64,000 nucleotides of DNA. Source: Bacteroidetes bacterium 2013_40CM_41_45. GTDB taxonomy: Bacteria; Bacteroidota; Bacteroidia; AKYH767-A; 2013-40CM-41-45. The stretch lies in NCBI GenBank assembly GCA_002215675.1, contig NGFH01000004.1:186001-250000 (forward strand), read 5' to 3'. The notes beneath the pieces are model-generated. The model searched no databases and had not been told where the DNA came from. It saw nothing but the letters and a program-made list of their open reading frames with translations. Below, in pieces: positions 18,191 to 25,938 of the stretch (position 1 is its first letter; each line of letters begins with the position of its first letter). Position numbers and translations under genes: made by a program.

Positions 18191-19222
18191 TCACTTTTTA
18201 GGTTTGTATTTAGAATCTTTAAGAATTATAGTAGCATCGGTTTCTTTCATCAACCTGGCAGGTGATATTTCGGGGTTTTCTTTCATGTACGCTTTGATAA
18301 TCTGCCAGCCCACAAACGTACCTATATTTCCAGGCGATTCAGCAGGAAATCCGTTGGTGGTGGGCCCCTCGCTTAGGTATTTACTGAACAATTCAGAGTT
18401 GGAAGAAAATAAAAGTTGCTTCTCTACAAAAAAGGCCCAGATACTTTTTTCGTTTTCGTAACACCATTTTAATTGCGCTGAAGAATATCCCGTCAGCAAG
18501 GTGTCGTTTTCTTCAGGCATCATTGCTTTAAGGAGGTATAAAATTTTTCCGTGGTGAATCATCTGGCCCAGAAAGTCGTGTTTGCTTTCCGCCGGTTCAA
18601 ATTCGCTTTCCATCCAGCCCCGCATGGCATCAGCAGGAATATATTCCCTGCTCATCTTTGATATTTTGTAGACAGGAAATCCAAGCGCAGGGTAATATTT
18701 TGACTGGCTCCCCAGGTACATATCAAGGCCAATGCCCAGCACCGAATCGGTATTAATAATTGCGTAGTTAAAAAGAGATACAAACCCGATGACTTCCGGA
18801 ATCTTTTTTTCGGGGAAATAATATTTATACCGCCCAAAGGCATTGCCAAAGATTTTTTCCATTGCTGTCGCATCTTTAAAAGTATCCTTTACCGCATGGG
18901 TCACTTCATTAAAATCAGGGTCGGCTAAAAATCTTTTGAATTCACTCACAAGAACAACGCTGTCTCCATTGTTAATATGGATGATGTCATCGGTAAAGCG
19001 ATTAAAAAAATTCCCGTACTCCTTGCGAAGCATTGCCAACCGTGCTTCAACAGGTTCACCGGGATTCTCAGTCAGAGCCAAATCGAACCGTTCCATTTTC
19101 AGGTTTATATTAACGGAAGAAATACCAACACTGTCAGGATTGTTCTTGCATGATGGAGCAAGCAGCGTTGTGAAAAAAATAATCCCTGTACTAAAAAATA
19201 TTCGCGAAAGTTTAGCTAACAT
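18191..19222 (-). CDS. gldB: Gliding motility lipoprotein GldB
   Basis: A 343-residue lipoprotein: the signal peptide FFSTGIIFFTTLLAPSC ends in a lipobox with Cys at about residue 25. The following text INLKMERFDLAL and RKEYGNFFNRFTDDIIHI matches the family pattern in which a short R-F-D strand precedes a Y..FF..Y segment. Later parts (MIHHGKILYLLKAMMPEENDTLLTGYS, ENEKSIWAFFVEKQLLFSS, PGNIGTFVGWQIIKAYMKENP) match the GldB/DUF2268-like protease-derived fold. GldB is essential for gliding in F. johnsoniae; whether this organism glides cannot be told. It precedes gldC. Confidence 0.9.
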   Translation of the reverse strand: MLAKLSRIFFSTGIIFFTTLLAPSCKNNPDSVGISSVNINLKMERFDLALTENPGEPVEARLAMLRKEYGNFFNRFTDDIIHINNGDSVVLVSEFKRFLADPDFNEVTHAVKDTFKDATAMEKIFGNAFGRYKYYFPEKKIPEVIGFVSLFNYAIINTDSVLGIGLDMYLGSQSKYYPALGFPVYKISKMSREYIPADAMRGWMESEFEPAESKHDFLGQMIHHGKILYLLKAMMPEENDTLLTGYSSAQLKWCYENEKSIWAFFVEKQLLFSSNSELFSKYLSEGPTTNGFPAESPGNIGTFVGWQIIKAYMKENPEISPARLMKETDATIILKDSKYKPKK

Positions 19223-19241
19223 TGTGGCTTATTAATCCGGT

Positions 19242-19249
19242 CAAAAGTA
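19242..19249 (-). promoter_or_regulatory. Candidate -7 element of gldB-gldC (TACTTTTG)
   Basis: On the minus strand it fits TAnnTTTG and lies 20 nt before the gldB ATG. The gldB start and the start of the divergent barrel gene are only 26 nt apart, so promoters of each must overlap the coding region of the other. No -33 element was found. Confidence 0.35.
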
Positions 19250-19959
19250 TGAAAAAGACAATCGCATTTTTTTTTGTTGTGCTCACTTCGGGCATCGTGT
19301 CGGCACAGAATAACGCATCGAGTGATTCTAAATTACGTTTCGGTTTTAAAGTCGCCCCCTCCCTTGCATGGCTAAAGCCCGATGTGAAAGGTTTTGAGTC
19401 AGGCGGCTCTAAAATGGGTTTCATTTACGGGCTGATGATGGATTACAACTTCTCAAAAAATTATGCGTTCAGCACCGGGCTTGAAATAAGTTACCGCGGA
19501 GGAAAGTTAAAGTATGTATATGATTATAGCTCGGGAAATACTATCCACACGTATTCGGGTGATGATACGTATAACATCAAATACCTTGAGTTACCTCTTA
19601 CAATAAAGATGAAAACGAATGAGATTGGCTACATGACTTATTTCGGGCAGTTTGGTTTTCAACCGGGTTTTAAAATTTCTGCTAAAGAGGATTTTACGGA
19701 ATCAAAGACTAATCCTTCAGGAGTTCCTGATGTTGCGGCAAGGAGTGATGTAAACGCTGATGTTTCATCTGTAAATATTTCGCTACTGTTTGCCCTGGGT
19801 CTCGAGTACCGAGTAAGCGGCAACACTGCAATTATGGCATCTCTTCAGTTCAGTAATGGTTTTACGGATGTACTTACCGGAACTAATTACCTGGATAATT
19901 CGACAGAATTAAAAGCCATCTCCAATTATTTTTCGCTTAACATTGGCGTTTTCTTTTAG
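19249..19959 (+). CDS. PorT-family outer-membrane beta-barrel protein
   Basis: A 236-residue protein when begun at the ATG at 19249 (MKKTIAFFFVVLTSGIVSAQ), which gives a clean signal peptide ending SAQ; a longer frame from 19222 is not supported. The mature part has the outer-membrane beta-barrel (PF13568-like) pattern: KLRFGFKVAPSLAWLKPD, MMDYNFSKNYAFSTGLEISYRGGKL, YLELPLTIKMKTNEIGYM, then barrel strands to a terminal SLNIGVFF. PorT is a T9SS-related barrel, but most family members have no proven role. It is divergent from gldB. Confidence 0.8.
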   Translation: MKKTIAFFFVVLTSGIVSAQNNASSDSKLRFGFKVAPSLAWLKPDVKGFESGGSKMGFIYGLMMDYNFSKNYAFSTGLEISYRGGKLKYVYDYSSGNTIHTYSGDDTYNIKYLELPLTIKMKTNEIGYMTYFGQFGFQPGFKISAKEDFTESKTNPSGVPDVAARSDVNADVSSVNISLLFALGLEYRVSGNTAIMASLQFSNGFTDVLTGTNYLDNSTELKAISNYFSLNIGVFF

Positions 19960-19971
19960 CAGGTCATGCCG

Positions 19972-20002
19972 TTTAACTGATTTTTTAGTTTGCTTAGTTT
20001 TG
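19972..20002 (+). promoter_or_regulatory. Candidate promoter of nadE
   Basis: TTTA, a 19-nt spacer and TAGTTTTG (19995-20002) fit the Bacteroidota promoter form with a weak -33. The nadE ATG at 20023 lies 20 nt downstream. Confidence 0.4.
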
Positions 20003-20022
20003 CCTCCTGATTTTTGATCGGG

Positions 20023-21657
20023 ATGAAAATTGCTTTAGCGCAGCTCAATTACCACATAGGGAATTTTGAAAAGAATTCTGCTGCTATCATTCAGCAAATT
20101 CACAGCGCAAAGAATGCCGGTGCAGACATGGTTGTGTTTGCCGAACTGTGCGTCTGCGGTTATCCTCCCCTGGATTTTCTGGACTACAATTATTTTACCG
20201 AGCAGGCAGAGAAAGCCGTTCGGAGAATTGCAGAAGCAAGCAAAGGAATTGCTGTGATTGTCGGTTCGCCAAGTCGGAATCCCAAACCGGAGGGAAAAAA
20301 TCTTTTTAACTCCGCATTTTTTATAGTTGACGGAGAAATCAAAAAGGTTATTCACAAGTGCCTGCTTCCAACCTACGATGTATTTGATGAGTACCGGTAT
20401 TTTGAACCTGGAAAAAAATCGGAAGTTATTGAATACAAAGGAGAGCGTTTTGCGCTGACTATCTGCGAAGACTTATGGAACCTGGAAGACGACCCGCTCT
20501 ATACTTTTACTCCCGTAGATGCATTGATGAAAGACGGTCCCTCGTTTATTATCAACATTGCCGCATCGCCTTTTGATTACGACCATTACAACATCCGCAC
20601 AAACATTTTGGCGAAAAATGCAAAGCGCTATAAGCTGCCGGTTATCTATGTTAATCATGTCGGCTCGCAGACAGAATTGATTTTTGATGGAGGTTCGCTG
20701 ACTATGAATGCTAAGGGCGAGGTCGTAGAGCAGCTTAAATTTTTTGAAGAAGATTTTTTTATGGCAGATACAAAAGCAATCGACCCATCACCGGCTGCAC
20801 AGGTCAAAATTCCTGAAAAGACGGAGTTAATTTATCATGCGTTGATTCTCGGCATCCGCGATTATTTCCGCAAAATGAATTTCAATAAAGCAGCGCTGGG
20901 CTTGTCGGGAGGAATTGATTCTGCGGTGACGTTTGCATTGGCAGTTCATACACTCGGAAAAGAAAATGTTATTCCCGTTTTGATGCCGTCAAAATTTTCT
21001 TCTATGCATTCGGTAAGCGATGCAGTGCAGCTTTGCAAAAACCTTGATGTGCATTACGATTTAATCAGCATCTTCAGCATCTATGATGAATTTGTAGAAC
21101 GGCTTCATCCTTTGTTCAGCAATAAACCGTTCGACATCACCGAAGAAAATATCCAGGCAAGAATCCGCTCCATACTATTGATGGCGCTGTGTAACAAGCA
21201 TGGATATATTCTTCTCAACACTTCCGACAAAAGCGAATTAGCTACCGGCTACGGTACCCTTTATGGCGATATGAGCGGGGGACTTTCTGTAATTGGCGAT
21301 TTATATAAAACAGATGTATATGAGCTTGCCAAATGGCTCAATAGAAATGAAGAAGTGATTCCGAAAAATATTATTACCAAGCCACCGTCGGCAGAACTTC
21401 GTCCTGAGCAGAAAACCAGCGACTCGCTGCCGGACTTTTCTGTGCTCGATAAAATCCTGTATCAATACATCGAAAAATTTTCTCACCCCAAAGACATTAT
21501 CAAGCTTGGTTTTGATGAAGCCACAGTAATGAAGGTGATTCGCATGGTGAACAGCAATGAGTACAAGCGAAAGCAGCTTGCGCCCGTGCTGCGTGTATCT
21601 CCAAAGGCATTCGGTTTGGGAAGGCGTATGCCGATAGTGGGGAAGTATGAGGGGTGA
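20023..21657 (+). CDS. nadE: Glutamine-dependent NAD+ synthetase
   Basis: A 544-residue two-domain enzyme making NAD+ from deamido-NAD+ with glutamine as nitrogen donor. The N-terminal nitrilase-type glutaminase (about 1-255) shows the Glu in FAELCVCGYPPLDFL, the Lys in KCLLPTYDVFDEYRYF and the nucleophile Cys in LTICEDLW. The C-terminal synthetase has the PP-loop LSGGIDSAV and the NTSDKSELATGYGTLYGDMSG segment. The start is the ATG at 20023 (MKIALAQLNYHIG), matching the family; an upstream TTG is unlikely. It lies near gldB-gldC, an association also seen in Flavobacteriia as I recall. It converges with the nfu gene at a 3-nt gap. Confidence 0.95.
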   Translation: MKIALAQLNYHIGNFEKNSAAIIQQIHSAKNAGADMVVFAELCVCGYPPLDFLDYNYFTEQAEKAVRRIAEASKGIAVIVGSPSRNPKPEGKNLFNSAFFIVDGEIKKVIHKCLLPTYDVFDEYRYFEPGKKSEVIEYKGERFALTICEDLWNLEDDPLYTFTPVDALMKDGPSFIINIAASPFDYDHYNIRTNILAKNAKRYKLPVIYVNHVGSQTELIFDGGSLTMNAKGEVVEQLKFFEEDFFMADTKAIDPSPAAQVKIPEKTELIYHALILGIRDYFRKMNFNKAALGLSGGIDSAVTFALAVHTLGKENVIPVLMPSKFSSMHSVSDAVQLCKNLDVHYDLISIFSIYDEFVERLHPLFSNKPFDITEENIQARIRSILLMALCNKHGYILLNTSDKSELATGYGTLYGDMSGGLSVIGDLYKTDVYELAKWLNRNEEVIPKNIITKPPSAELRPEQKTSDSLPDFSVLDKILYQYIEKFSHPKDIIKLGFDEATVMKVIRMVNSNEYKRKQLAPVLRVSPKAFGLGRRMPIVGKYEG

Positions 21658-21660
21658 GGA

Positions 21661-22236
21661 TTACGCTTCTTCCGCTACTACTTCTTTCACTTCCGGCACC
21701 ATTTTCTTAAAGAGATTTTCAATTCCTCCTTTTAATGTTACCGATGAGGAGGGGCAACCGCTGCACGAGCCGCGCATAAGCAATGTTACTTTTCCGTCCT
21801 TGTAGGATTTGAAATCAATGGCGCCACCATCTTGTTCAACAGCCGGGCGCACATATTCTTCAAGTACGCTTTTTATTTTGCTTTCTAATTCTGTCGAAGA
21901 TACAATTTCATTAGAAGGAGAAACCGCCTGGGCAGGTATGCCTGTCAACACAGGAGCATCATTATCCAGAAAATAATTTCTGATGGTTTCGCGAATGGGA
22001 GTAATCAACTCATACCAATCCTGCTGTCCTTCTTTGGTGAGCGTGATAAAGTTGGAAAGAATGAAAACATTTTTGACGCCTTCAAATTCAAATAATCTTT
22101 TTGCGAGCAGGTTTGATTCTGCCTGCTGTGTCGAAGAATACTCAATCGGGTTTTCGCACAGGAAAATATCCGTAACAAACTTCATCGCCTGCGGATTAGG
22201 CGTCATCTCAGCATAAACAGTCACCAGCGTTTTCAT
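21661..22236 (-). CDS. NifU-like Fe-S cluster scaffold/carrier protein (Nfu)
   Basis: A 191-residue protein with two domains. The N-terminal Nfu/NifU N-domain (about 8-95) includes TPNPQAMKFV and ends around LITPIRETIRNYF. The C-terminal NifU domain (about 115-185) has LEEYVRPAVEQDGGAIDF and the cluster-binding CSGC (about 157-160) in MRGSCSGCPSSSVTLKGGIE. Such proteins carry 4Fe-4S clusters to apo-enzymes. No suf genes are in the window. The ATG is 18 nt from the stop of the gene upstream on the same strand, so an operon with the esterase gene is possible but functionally odd. Confidence 0.9.
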   Translation of the reverse strand: MKTLVTVYAEMTPNPQAMKFVTDIFLCENPIEYSSTQQAESNLLAKRLFEFEGVKNVFILSNFITLTKEGQQDWYELITPIRETIRNYFLDNDAPVLTGIPAQAVSPSNEIVSSTELESKIKSVLEEYVRPAVEQDGGAIDFKSYKDGKVTLLMRGSCSGCPSSSVTLKGGIENLFKKMVPEVKEVVAEEA

Positions 22237-22254
22237 CTATTGCTAAATAAACTT

Positions 22255-23520
22255 TTAATGCTGCACTGCAATTTTATAGGTAGACGCCTTTTCACCTGAT
22301 TTTAACTGAATGAAGTAAATACCATTTAAGAAATCCGAAATATTAATTTCGAATTTCGAATTACGGATTACGGATTTAAATACCAATTCACCCAATGTAT
22401 TATAAATAGTTACCTCAGCTTTTTCTGATAACTGATAACCGATAACGGATAACTGATTGCCTGCCGGATTCGGATAAATCAAAACGTCATCATTGCCTGA
22501 AAGATTTTCAATCCCCACGGTATTAGCATACGTACACTCAAGCTGGTAACCACAAACAAAATGCGCAAGAAAGTTTCGCATAATCACCCTTGTCGTGTCG
22601 TAATACTGTGCATTTGAAACTTCAGGGACGTGGTCCTGACCCCAATAAATATCAAAGCAGTTTTCAATGCCCATGTGATTAACTCTTGCTGCTATGGAAG
22701 AACTGCCGTCAACCCGGAGTATAGGGTATGTACCAAGCAAGTAAATGGTAGCGGAACCGTAAGGAACGGTTTGGTCATTAGTTCCATGAAAACTACAAAT
22801 CGGTTCATCGCCTGCATGAATCCATGAAGTATCACGAATGGCTCCGCAGATATTGACAATCGCTTTCACGTCCGAAGAATATCCCGGGTTGCCGCTAACA
22901 CCTTCCAGTCCGCCCGAAAGGCCGGCATGTGACGAATCAACCCACGAGGGATATTCGCTCATCTCATCGAGATACGCCATGTGTATCGCAATAATTGCCC
23001 CTGCAGAAACTCCGGCAAAGTAAATTTGGTTGGTGTCCACCTTATATGGATTGCCCTGGGCTGCGCTCTTCCTGAAGAAACGTACGGCAGCTTTTCCGTC
23101 ATGCACTCCGCGTATTACGCTTTCTGTTGCCCCGACAGAATCAGGAGTGCCGACCGGAATTCCGGTAATGCCAAGTCGGTAATCGATAGACGCAACTACA
23201 TATCCCATTTTGGCAAAGTCATGACAAAGCGGAACAACGTCTGTTCCTGTTTTACTTCCGAAAAGAAAACTGCCTCCGTGCGCCATGATAATTAGCGGAC
23301 GAAGCAAAGCGGCATCACCGGTGGGTTGATAAACATCCAGTAAAAGATTCTGCGGGGTATTGGTGTAGGTTACGTTGCTTCCGTACTGAATGTTTGAGGT
23401 TACATTATCGGCAGAAAAAATAGGGGAGAGGTATCTTCCTCCTCCGCACTGTGCGCTCAACTTGCCTGATGCAAAGCAAATGAGTGCAATGAACAATGAT
23501 ATTTTGTAAATAATTTTCAT
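22255..23520 (-). CDS. Secreted alpha/beta-hydrolase (carboxylesterase-like) with T9SS sorting domain
   Basis: A 421-residue protein with signal peptide MKIIYKISLFIALICFASG. The hydrolase domain (about 40-315) shows the oxyanion motif MAHGGSFLFGS, the nucleophile elbow GVSAGA, an acid candidate in FHGTNDQTVP and His in ARVNHMGIE, as in esterases of the carboxylesterase or acetyl-xylan-esterase style. A T9SS type A sorting domain follows (about 345-421: YPNPAGNQL to TYKIAVQH). Within it, NQLSVIGYQLSEK and KSVIRNSKFEIN are encoded by DNA of the intergenic word-repeat type. The substrate is unknown; a biopolymer ester is plausible. Confidence 0.85.
   Translation of the reverse strand: MKIIYKISLFIALICFASGKLSAQCGGGRYLSPIFSADNVTSNIQYGSNVTYTNTPQNLLLDVYQPTGDAALLRPLIIMAHGGSFLFGSKTGTDVVPLCHDFAKMGYVVASIDYRLGITGIPVGTPDSVGATESVIRGVHDGKAAVRFFRKSAAQGNPYKVDTNQIYFAGVSAGAIIAIHMAYLDEMSEYPSWVDSSHAGLSGGLEGVSGNPGYSSDVKAIVNICGAIRDTSWIHAGDEPICSFHGTNDQTVPYGSATIYLLGTYPILRVDGSSSIAARVNHMGIENCFDIYWGQDHVPEVSNAQYYDTTRVIMRNFLAHFVCGYQLECTYANTVGIENLSGNDDVLIYPNPAGNQLSVIGYQLSEKAEVTIYNTLGELVFKSVIRNSKFEINISDFLNGIYFIQLKSGEKASTYKIAVQH
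22335..22465 (-). repeat. In-frame word repeats inside the sorting domain
   Basis: On the minus strand, the words CAGTTATCCG, TTATCGGTTATCAG and TTATCAG encode QLSVIGYQLS. The words AAATCCGTAATCCGTAATTC and GAAATTCGAAATT encode KSVIRNSKFEI. Similar words occur in spacers here (18078-18190, 25430-25515). The reading frame is kept and the fold signature of the sorting domain continues on either side. Confidence 0.7.
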
Positions 23521-23557
23521 GCTGTTTGAATTTTAAGGGGTGTTAAAAGTAGTGAAG

Positions 23558-24838
23558 TCAGAAGATATAACTAAATCCAACACCCGGAACTACAGTTTTT
23601 GTCTGATAAGTACCTGAAAATCCTGTTTCAAGATTGGTGTCGGTTCGCTTTTGGGTTTGATTATAAAGCAATGATATATCAATACGAAGGTTATTTTTCA
23701 GGTTAAAGCTTGCGCCAGCAGTGCCTCCGATTCTGTCGGAGTCCGGTGTTTCAGGAGTCAGGTAGCCGTCAGGAACCGGAGAGGTATCGTAGTATATTCC
23801 GGCACGCAGCGTAATTTTAGTATTCAAAAAATATTCTGCTCCTAACCTGTAAATGAAAACATCTTTGTAATTGCGCGCTGAGGAAATATCTTCCAGCTTT
23901 TCGGTATTTGATTCAAAGTCGATGCGCAGCGAATCGTAAGAGCTCCAGCCAACAAAATTAATATCGGCAGCCAGAGTAAGTTTTTTGTTCAGCTTATAAC
24001 CTAATCCTAATGAAAGCACGGCAGGCAAATTAATTGAAGCAGAAAACCTGGTATCAGGGAAATATTGTTGAAGATAACCGGGAACAGAAAACGTTGCATC
24101 ACCTTCGGCAACTTTTGCAGTTACAGACGAGCGATAGCTTATTCCAGCGCTTAACTTATCCGAAGAAAAATAAATTCCTGCGTTCACGCCTGTTCCCATG
24201 GCATTCCCTTCAAGATTGCCTTCTCCGTATTCTGAAGCAAGATTCTGGACCGGTATTCCTTTTCTCAAAGCAAAATCTCCGGTTGCAATTACAAATCCCC
24301 CACCGATTCCGAAATGCTCATTTATTTTCCACGATAAGGTGGGCTGAATAAAAATGGTTTTAAGATTTATCTCGCGAATAATAAATTGTCCTTTCCAATG
24401 GTCGCCCCATTGCGCGCGGCTGCCGAAAGGAGTATACACACCCACGCCTGCCCGGATATTTTTTTTCAACGAAGCAGCATAATAAAACTCAAACGGAGTC
24501 CCCGTATTATGAATCATCTCTGCAGTGTAGGTTCCGGGAAACGCTTCAAGATACTGTGTACGGGGAATAATGAAACTCACTCCTCCGCAAATGTTTACCA
24601 TGGTATCCAGCCATCCCATTCCACCGGGGTTAAAAAAAATAGTTGCCGCGTCTGTTGCATATCCTGTTCCGGTGTGCCCCATGCCAATCTGCCGTTGCCC
24701 CTGCAGGTTTACCTGGAAACCACCGGCAAAGGAATTATGAATTAAGAACCCGCCTGCCACGGCAAGAGCCAACAAACGTTGGCGGGCAGGTGCAGAATTA
24801 AAAATTAAAAAAAGAAAACGGATTCGACCGAAAGACAT
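23558..24838 (-). CDS. OmpP1/FadL/TodX-family outer-membrane transport protein
   Basis: A 426-residue porin of hydrophobic substrates. Family features are the mature N-terminus GGFQVNLQGQRQIGMGHTGTGYATDAATIFFNPGGMGWL-type segment with the NPA/NPG-like turn, a hatch region, long barrel strands (LSLGLGYKLNKKLTLAADINFVGWSSY, YRLGAEYFLNTKITLRAGIYYD) and a terminal aromatic (VVPGVGFSYIF). FadL-type proteins carry fatty acids or aromatics through the outer membrane. The signal peptide is unusual: residues about 9-36 are encoded by a palindromic repeat flanked by AT words, giving FLIFNS and FLIHNS around a hydrophobic core. Confidence 0.9.
   Translation of the reverse strand: MSFGRIRFLFLIFNSAPARQRLLALAVAGGFLIHNSFAGGFQVNLQGQRQIGMGHTGTGYATDAATIFFNPGGMGWLDTMVNICGGVSFIIPRTQYLEAFPGTYTAEMIHNTGTPFEFYYAASLKKNIRAGVGVYTPFGSRAQWGDHWKGQFIIREINLKTIFIQPTLSWKINEHFGIGGGFVIATGDFALRKGIPVQNLASEYGEGNLEGNAMGTGVNAGIYFSSDKLSAGISYRSSVTAKVAEGDATFSVPGYLQQYFPDTRFSASINLPAVLSLGLGYKLNKKLTLAADINFVGWSSYDSLRIDFESNTEKLEDISSARNYKDVFIYRLGAEYFLNTKITLRAGIYYDTSPVPDGYLTPETPDSDRIGGTAGASFNLKNNLRIDISLLYNQTQKRTDTNLETGFSGTYQTKTVVPGVGFSYIF
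24749..24791 (-). repeat. CCTGCC/GGCAGG palindromic element inside the FadL signal peptide, copy 2
   Basis: On the minus strand: arm CCTGCCCGCC, a 22-base loop that contains TTGGCT, and arm GGCAGGCGGG. It encodes about residues 16-30, including LLALAVAGG, the hydrophobic core of the signal peptide. AT words (AATTTTTAATTC before, TTCTTAATTCATAATTC after) flank it, as they do other intergenic repeats. Confidence 0.7.
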
Positions 24839-24880
24839 TCAGCAAAAATAAAATAAAGCACAAGGTTCAGTCAAAATTCA

Positions 24881-24911
24881 TTGCTTTTAAAATCCGCACT
24901 CGCCATCTTTG
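24881..24911 (+). promoter_or_regulatory. Candidate promoter of msrB
   Basis: TTG (24881-24883), a 20-nt spacer and CATCTTTG (24904-24911) resemble the Bacteroidota promoter with one mismatch in the -7 box. The ATG of msrB at 24935 lies 23 nt downstream. Confidence 0.4.
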
Positions 24912-24934
24912 CGTTAGTATCGCAAAGAATAAAG

Positions 24935-25429
24935 ATGAAAACCCTGGTTCTATTGATATGCATAGCTTTCGTTTCTATGACAAGCTGCGGACAAATTCAA
25001 AACTCTAACAATATGAATACTGACAATAAGAAAAGAGAAGTCGTGAAAAATAATGAAGACTGGAAGAAAGAACTTACCCCGGAACAATATGAAGTTACCT
25101 GCAGTGGCGCTACCGAACCTGCCTTTACCGGTGAATACTGGAATAACCATGAAACTGGAATGTATTACTGTGTCCGCTGCGGTGCCCCGCTGTTCAGTTC
25201 GGATACAAAGTATGATTCAGGAACGGGATGGCCGAGTTTTTACGCTCCGGTAGGAGAAAATAAGATTGATGAAAACCTCGATACTTCTTTTGGTATGATG
25301 CGCACAGAAGTGGTTTGCCACAGGTGTGGCGCTCATCTTGGTCACCTTTTTGATGACGGGCCAAAGCCCACAGGCGAACGCTACTGCATCAACTCGGCTG
25401 CATTGAAATTTGAGAAGAAGGACAAGTAG
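24935..25429 (+). CDS. msrB: Peptide-methionine (R)-S-oxide reductase, lipoprotein form
   Basis: A 164-residue MsrB. The ATG at 24935 gives a lipoprotein signal peptide, [18 protein letters not shown], with lipobox Cys at residue 18; the longer frame from 24881 would hide it. The enzyme domain (about 45-160) has the zinc cysteine pairs CVRC and CHRC, the substrate segment [20 protein letters not shown], and catalytic Cys151 in [12 protein letters not shown]. It reduces methionine-R-sulfoxide in proteins. The lipobox predicts a periplasmic or outer-membrane-anchored enzyme, suited to repairing envelope proteins. No MsrA partner is in the window. Confidence 0.93.
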   Translation: MKTLVLLICIAFVSMTSCGQIQNSNNMNTDNKKREVVKNNEDWKKELTPEQYEVTCSGATEPAFTGEYWNNHETGMYYCVRCGAPLFSSDTKYDSGTGWPSFYAPVGENKIDENLDTSFGMMRTEVVCHRCGAHLGHLFDDGPKPTGERYCINSAALKFEKKDK

Positions 25430-25515
25430 GTTATAAGTTATAAGTTATACGTTATACGTTATACGGGTTTGCTTAAAGTCATACCTTCGTATAACATATA
25501 ACTGATAACGTATCA
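25430..25515. repeat. GTTATAAGTTATACG word repeats between msrB and ruvX
   Basis: Repeated words GTTATAAGTTATA, CGTTATACGTTATAC, and ATAACATATAACTGATAACG, forming a loose inverted arrangement. It is of the same type as the in-frame insert in the esterase gene. No gene is present. Confidence 0.5.
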
Positions 25516-25524
25516 CTTTCTTTT

Positions 25525-25938
25525 GTGGGTAGAATTCTCGCTATTGATTATGGATTGAAACGAACGGGGATTGCTGTGACTGACCCCGAACGTATTATTG
25601 CAAGAGCGTTAAAAACAGTTCCCACTGCTGAGGTATTAGCATTTCTGAAAAAATATTGTGCCGAAGAAAAAGTTGACTGCATCATTGTAGGTATGCCCCG
25701 TAAAATGGACGGTAGTGAGTCAGAAATATCTCCGCATGTAAAAAGATTTATTACGACCCTGCGAAAAATGATTCCCGGTATTGAAGTCGGGGAGGAGGAT
25801 GAAAGATTTACATCGGCAATTGCACAGCGCTCGCTCATTTATTCAGGAGTAAAGAAGATGCAGAGAAGAGACAAATCACTGGTTGATATGACCAGCGCTG
25901 CTATCCTTTTGCAGGGATATCTCGAACGCATAAAATGA
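25525..25938 (+). CDS. ruvX: RuvX/YqgF-family Holliday junction resolvase-like nuclease
   Basis: A 137-residue protein of the RNase H-like YqgF fold. It shows the first acidic motif RILAIDYGLKRTGIAVTD, the VGMPRKMDGSES segment, DERFTSAIA and the last acidic site SLVDMTSAAILLQGYL. In E. coli YqgF acts in 5' maturation of 16S rRNA, and resolvase activity is reported for some members. The start is GTG at 25525, directly before GRILAIDYG, at the family's usual position. The stop overlaps the next gene's ATG (ATGA), so the two are translationally coupled. Confidence 0.9.
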   Translation: MGRILAIDYGLKRTGIAVTDPERIIARALKTVPTAEVLAFLKKYCAEEKVDCIIVGMPRKMDGSESEISPHVKRFITTLRKMIPGIEVGEEDERFTSAIAQRSLIYSGVKKMQRRDKSLVDMTSAAILLQGYLERIK

